Under the pieces are notes generated by a model, which had not been told where the DNA came from, searched no databases, and worked only from the letters and a program-made list of their open reading frames with translations. A program made the position numbers and the translations under genes. From assembly GCA_016720745.1 (NCBI GenBank), contig JADKKA010000012.1:1-44634 (forward strand): a DNA stretch of 44,634 nucleotides. The letters run 5' to 3'. Shown piece by piece: positions 43,191-44,634 of the stretch (position 1 is the stretch's first letter; each line of letters begins with the position of its first letter). The DNA is from Chitinophagaceae bacterium (lineage in GTDB: Bacteria > Bacteroidota > Bacteroidia > Chitinophagales > Chitinophagaceae).

Positions 43191-43872
43191 TTATGGATGG
43201 GCGACCTTCCTGATACGAATATCCCTGCATTGCAGGCTTGTTACAGATCCATCAAAGAGGTTGATGAACAGGACATTGAACAGAGCAGATTCGGGGGAAA
43301 TACTAATCCCAAAGGAATAATTTTCTTCCAGTGAACAAAGCATATCCCATTCATCCCGCAGGTAATGGAAATCAACCAGTCCATGGAACTGAATTTCAGT
43401 GAATACATGCTCCAGATCCGGGGTGACACCGACCATGGGATGACCCCAGATGATGAGTGCATCCTTTTCGATCCGGTGGCCGGCCAGTTGTCCGATGGGG
43501 GCATTGCATGGTCTGTGTTAGTTTGTTACTTTTTTCTCTTTGATGATGACTACTCAATGCTGAATTTCTTCCCCGTGCCTGCATCGCCAATGGTAGATCT
43601 AAGTCCCTTTCTTTGCCCTTCCAACTAAAATCATTATTAAAGTCCAAGGCTTTTGAAAATAGGCAAACCCATTTTTTGAGAATATCTTTTTGTGATACCT
43701 GCTCATTTTGGTTTTTTAGCAATAAATTCTTGATGACAAGGCTATCGCTTTCTCATATTCGTTGTTGAATAAAAGTCATGATTTCCAGACTACTGATCGC
43801 TAGCAAGATCATTAGGATAAGCAACCTTGCTCTGCTTAAATATTGAATAGCTTGCGCAAAGCTTTGTTTCAT
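43191..43872 (-). pseudogene. Broken membrane-anchored hypothetical gene
   Basis: From an ATG at 43872 the minus strand reads MKQSFAQAIQYLSRARL and a hydrophobic helix (LLILMILLAISSLEIMTF), then a TGA in frame after residue 39. The same frame goes on with SDSLVIKNLLLKNQNEQVSQ and KDILKKWVCLFSKALDF. A second frame ends the region at 43191 with GHRIEKDALIIWGHPMVGV, VDFHYLRDEWDML and SLQCRDIRIRKVAHP. These look like parts of one protein of about 220 residues with an N-terminal anchor, broken by a stop and one or more indels. I do not recognise the family. It may be real decay or poor sequence near the contig end. Confidence 0.5.
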
Positions 43873-43912
43873 TAAGTGCCAGCCAAAGGCAGTCAATCTC
43901 CTTCATTTGCCT

Positions 43913-44634
43913 TTAGCTGTCTACTTGTGTAATTTTAGTGGCCGGCAATCTTAATTCTCCATTTAATTTTCTTGCATAAATTCCTGTTACCTTACCTAAA
44001 ACCATCCATGAGGAATGATTTTTCAGTCTGAAATCTCCAGGTTGATAAAATCACTTATGTGAAGTAAAATACATCCTGCAGTTCTTGACTGTCTGCCTAA
44101 TACAAAAGGCCATCTTTCCCTTTCGTGACTCCAGCAATCTTTCCTTCTATAAATAAACCCCACATACTTTTTCGAAATGGCATCAGGCACCGTAACGGTA
44201 TTGAGGTTCTTGATTGGTCAAACCCTTTCCAGTGATAAACTGGCTACGCTGTTTAGTAATTCAAGAATAACATTTCCCTCCATCTGAATTCACAAACACA
44301 CGCTGATCCATTTCTCCGTCAACACTCCCGTAATACAACCACGGTAGCCTTCATTTCCTGCATCATGAAAAAAATATTTTTCTCGTCACTAACAAAAGAG
44401 ACCCATGGTGGCGGACTCGATCACATATTGAGTGAGTTGCAACCCGGGCCATTTGCTGATTTAAAACTTTTGATGATTTTCCCTGATAAGCCAGCTGTAT
44501 TTCAACCATACATTTAGCAAGTTACCCGAGTCGTCCCATAAACCAAGGGGGGCTTGTTCGGGATAGTATTAAATGTAGCCACTAACTTGCTCCATCCCTC
44601 CAGTAGCCCATTGCATACTTATGCAGTTGATTTT
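43913..44634 (-). pseudogene. Frame-broken coding region running off the right edge
   Basis: No long open frame remains, but the minus strand shows protein-like pieces in changing frames: PEQAPLGLWDDSGNLLNVWL, YYGSVDGEMDQRVFVNSDGG, GLFIEGKIAGVTKGKDGLLY, ADSQELQDVFYFT, YQPGDFRLKNHSSWMVLGKV and finally TGIYARKLNGELRLPATKIT-QVDS before a TAA at 43913-43915. Their order and spacing fit one gene with at least five indels or stops. The last part resembles a small beta-barrel, but no family can be named. Confidence 0.45.

Overview
The window reads as a chromosomal segment of a Bacteroidota bacterium, most likely of the Chitinophagaceae or a close relative. The support is a T9SS C-terminal sorting domain, large CARDB and RHS surface proteins, Reg_prop/Y_Y_Y hybrid sensor architecture, lipoprotein efflux adaptors, promoter boxes of the Bacteroidota TTG / TAnnTTTG type, weak Shine-Dalgarno use, and degenerate intergenic micro-repeats. 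Almost everything from 1 to 28.1 kb is on the minus strand. The large surface-protein operon (28.3-42.9 kb) is on the plus strand, and the last 1.7 kb returns to minus.

Region by region (minus strand unless stated): (1) 1-4.3 kb: a TetR-controlled exporter operon in the order tetR, tolC, hlyD-type lipoprotein adaptor, degenerate ABC ATPase, canonical ABC ATPase (running off the left edge). This is the gene logic of the E. coli cecR-ybhGFSR locus, but with the double ATPase split into two genes. A promoter and palindromic operator lie just before tetR. (2) 4.4-8.2 kb: a membrane protein, homogentisate 1,2-dioxygenase and small proteins, separated by GACTC-rich micro-repeats. (3) 8.2-10.6 kb: a small defence-like block with an Mrr-type restriction endonuclease and a tight two-gene unit of an ion-channel-like membrane protein plus a ThsB-like TIR protein. 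(4) 11.2-18.8 kb: mostly ordinary accessory and housekeeping genes: propeller lipoprotein, VOC protein, two GNATs, a secreted 5'-nucleotidase, membrane protein and hypotheticals. A dispersed element of about 105 bp recurs just after several stop codons. (5) 19.1-23.7 kb: a 1542-residue secreted protein ending in three PLAT-like domains and a ricin-like trefoil, flanked on both sides by inverted-repeat elements with CCCGGAGTC/GACTCCGGG ends, including a tandem array and a 45-G tract. (6) 24.4-28.1 kb: a NarL-type response regulator and its Reg_prop/Y_Y_Y histidine kinase. (7) 28.3-42.9 kb (plus): a giant ELWxxDGT/CARDB protein (about 2915 residues) followed 20 bp later by a T9SS-exported RHS/YD-repeat protein (about 1945 residues), closed by a strong hairpin. 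(8) 42.9-44.6 kb: broken minus-strand coding sequence.

Many reading frames are broken by indels, often in homopolymers: one in the adaptor, one in the TIR gene, four in the kinase, four in the CARDB gene, seven in the RHS gene, and many in the last 1.7 kb. Frame counts close exactly when single-base changes are assumed, and the density rises towards the right end. I read these mainly as sequence or assembly errors rather than true pseudogenes. The plausible functional themes are export and detoxification, phage defence, and a regulated cell-surface RHS/CARDB apparatus.
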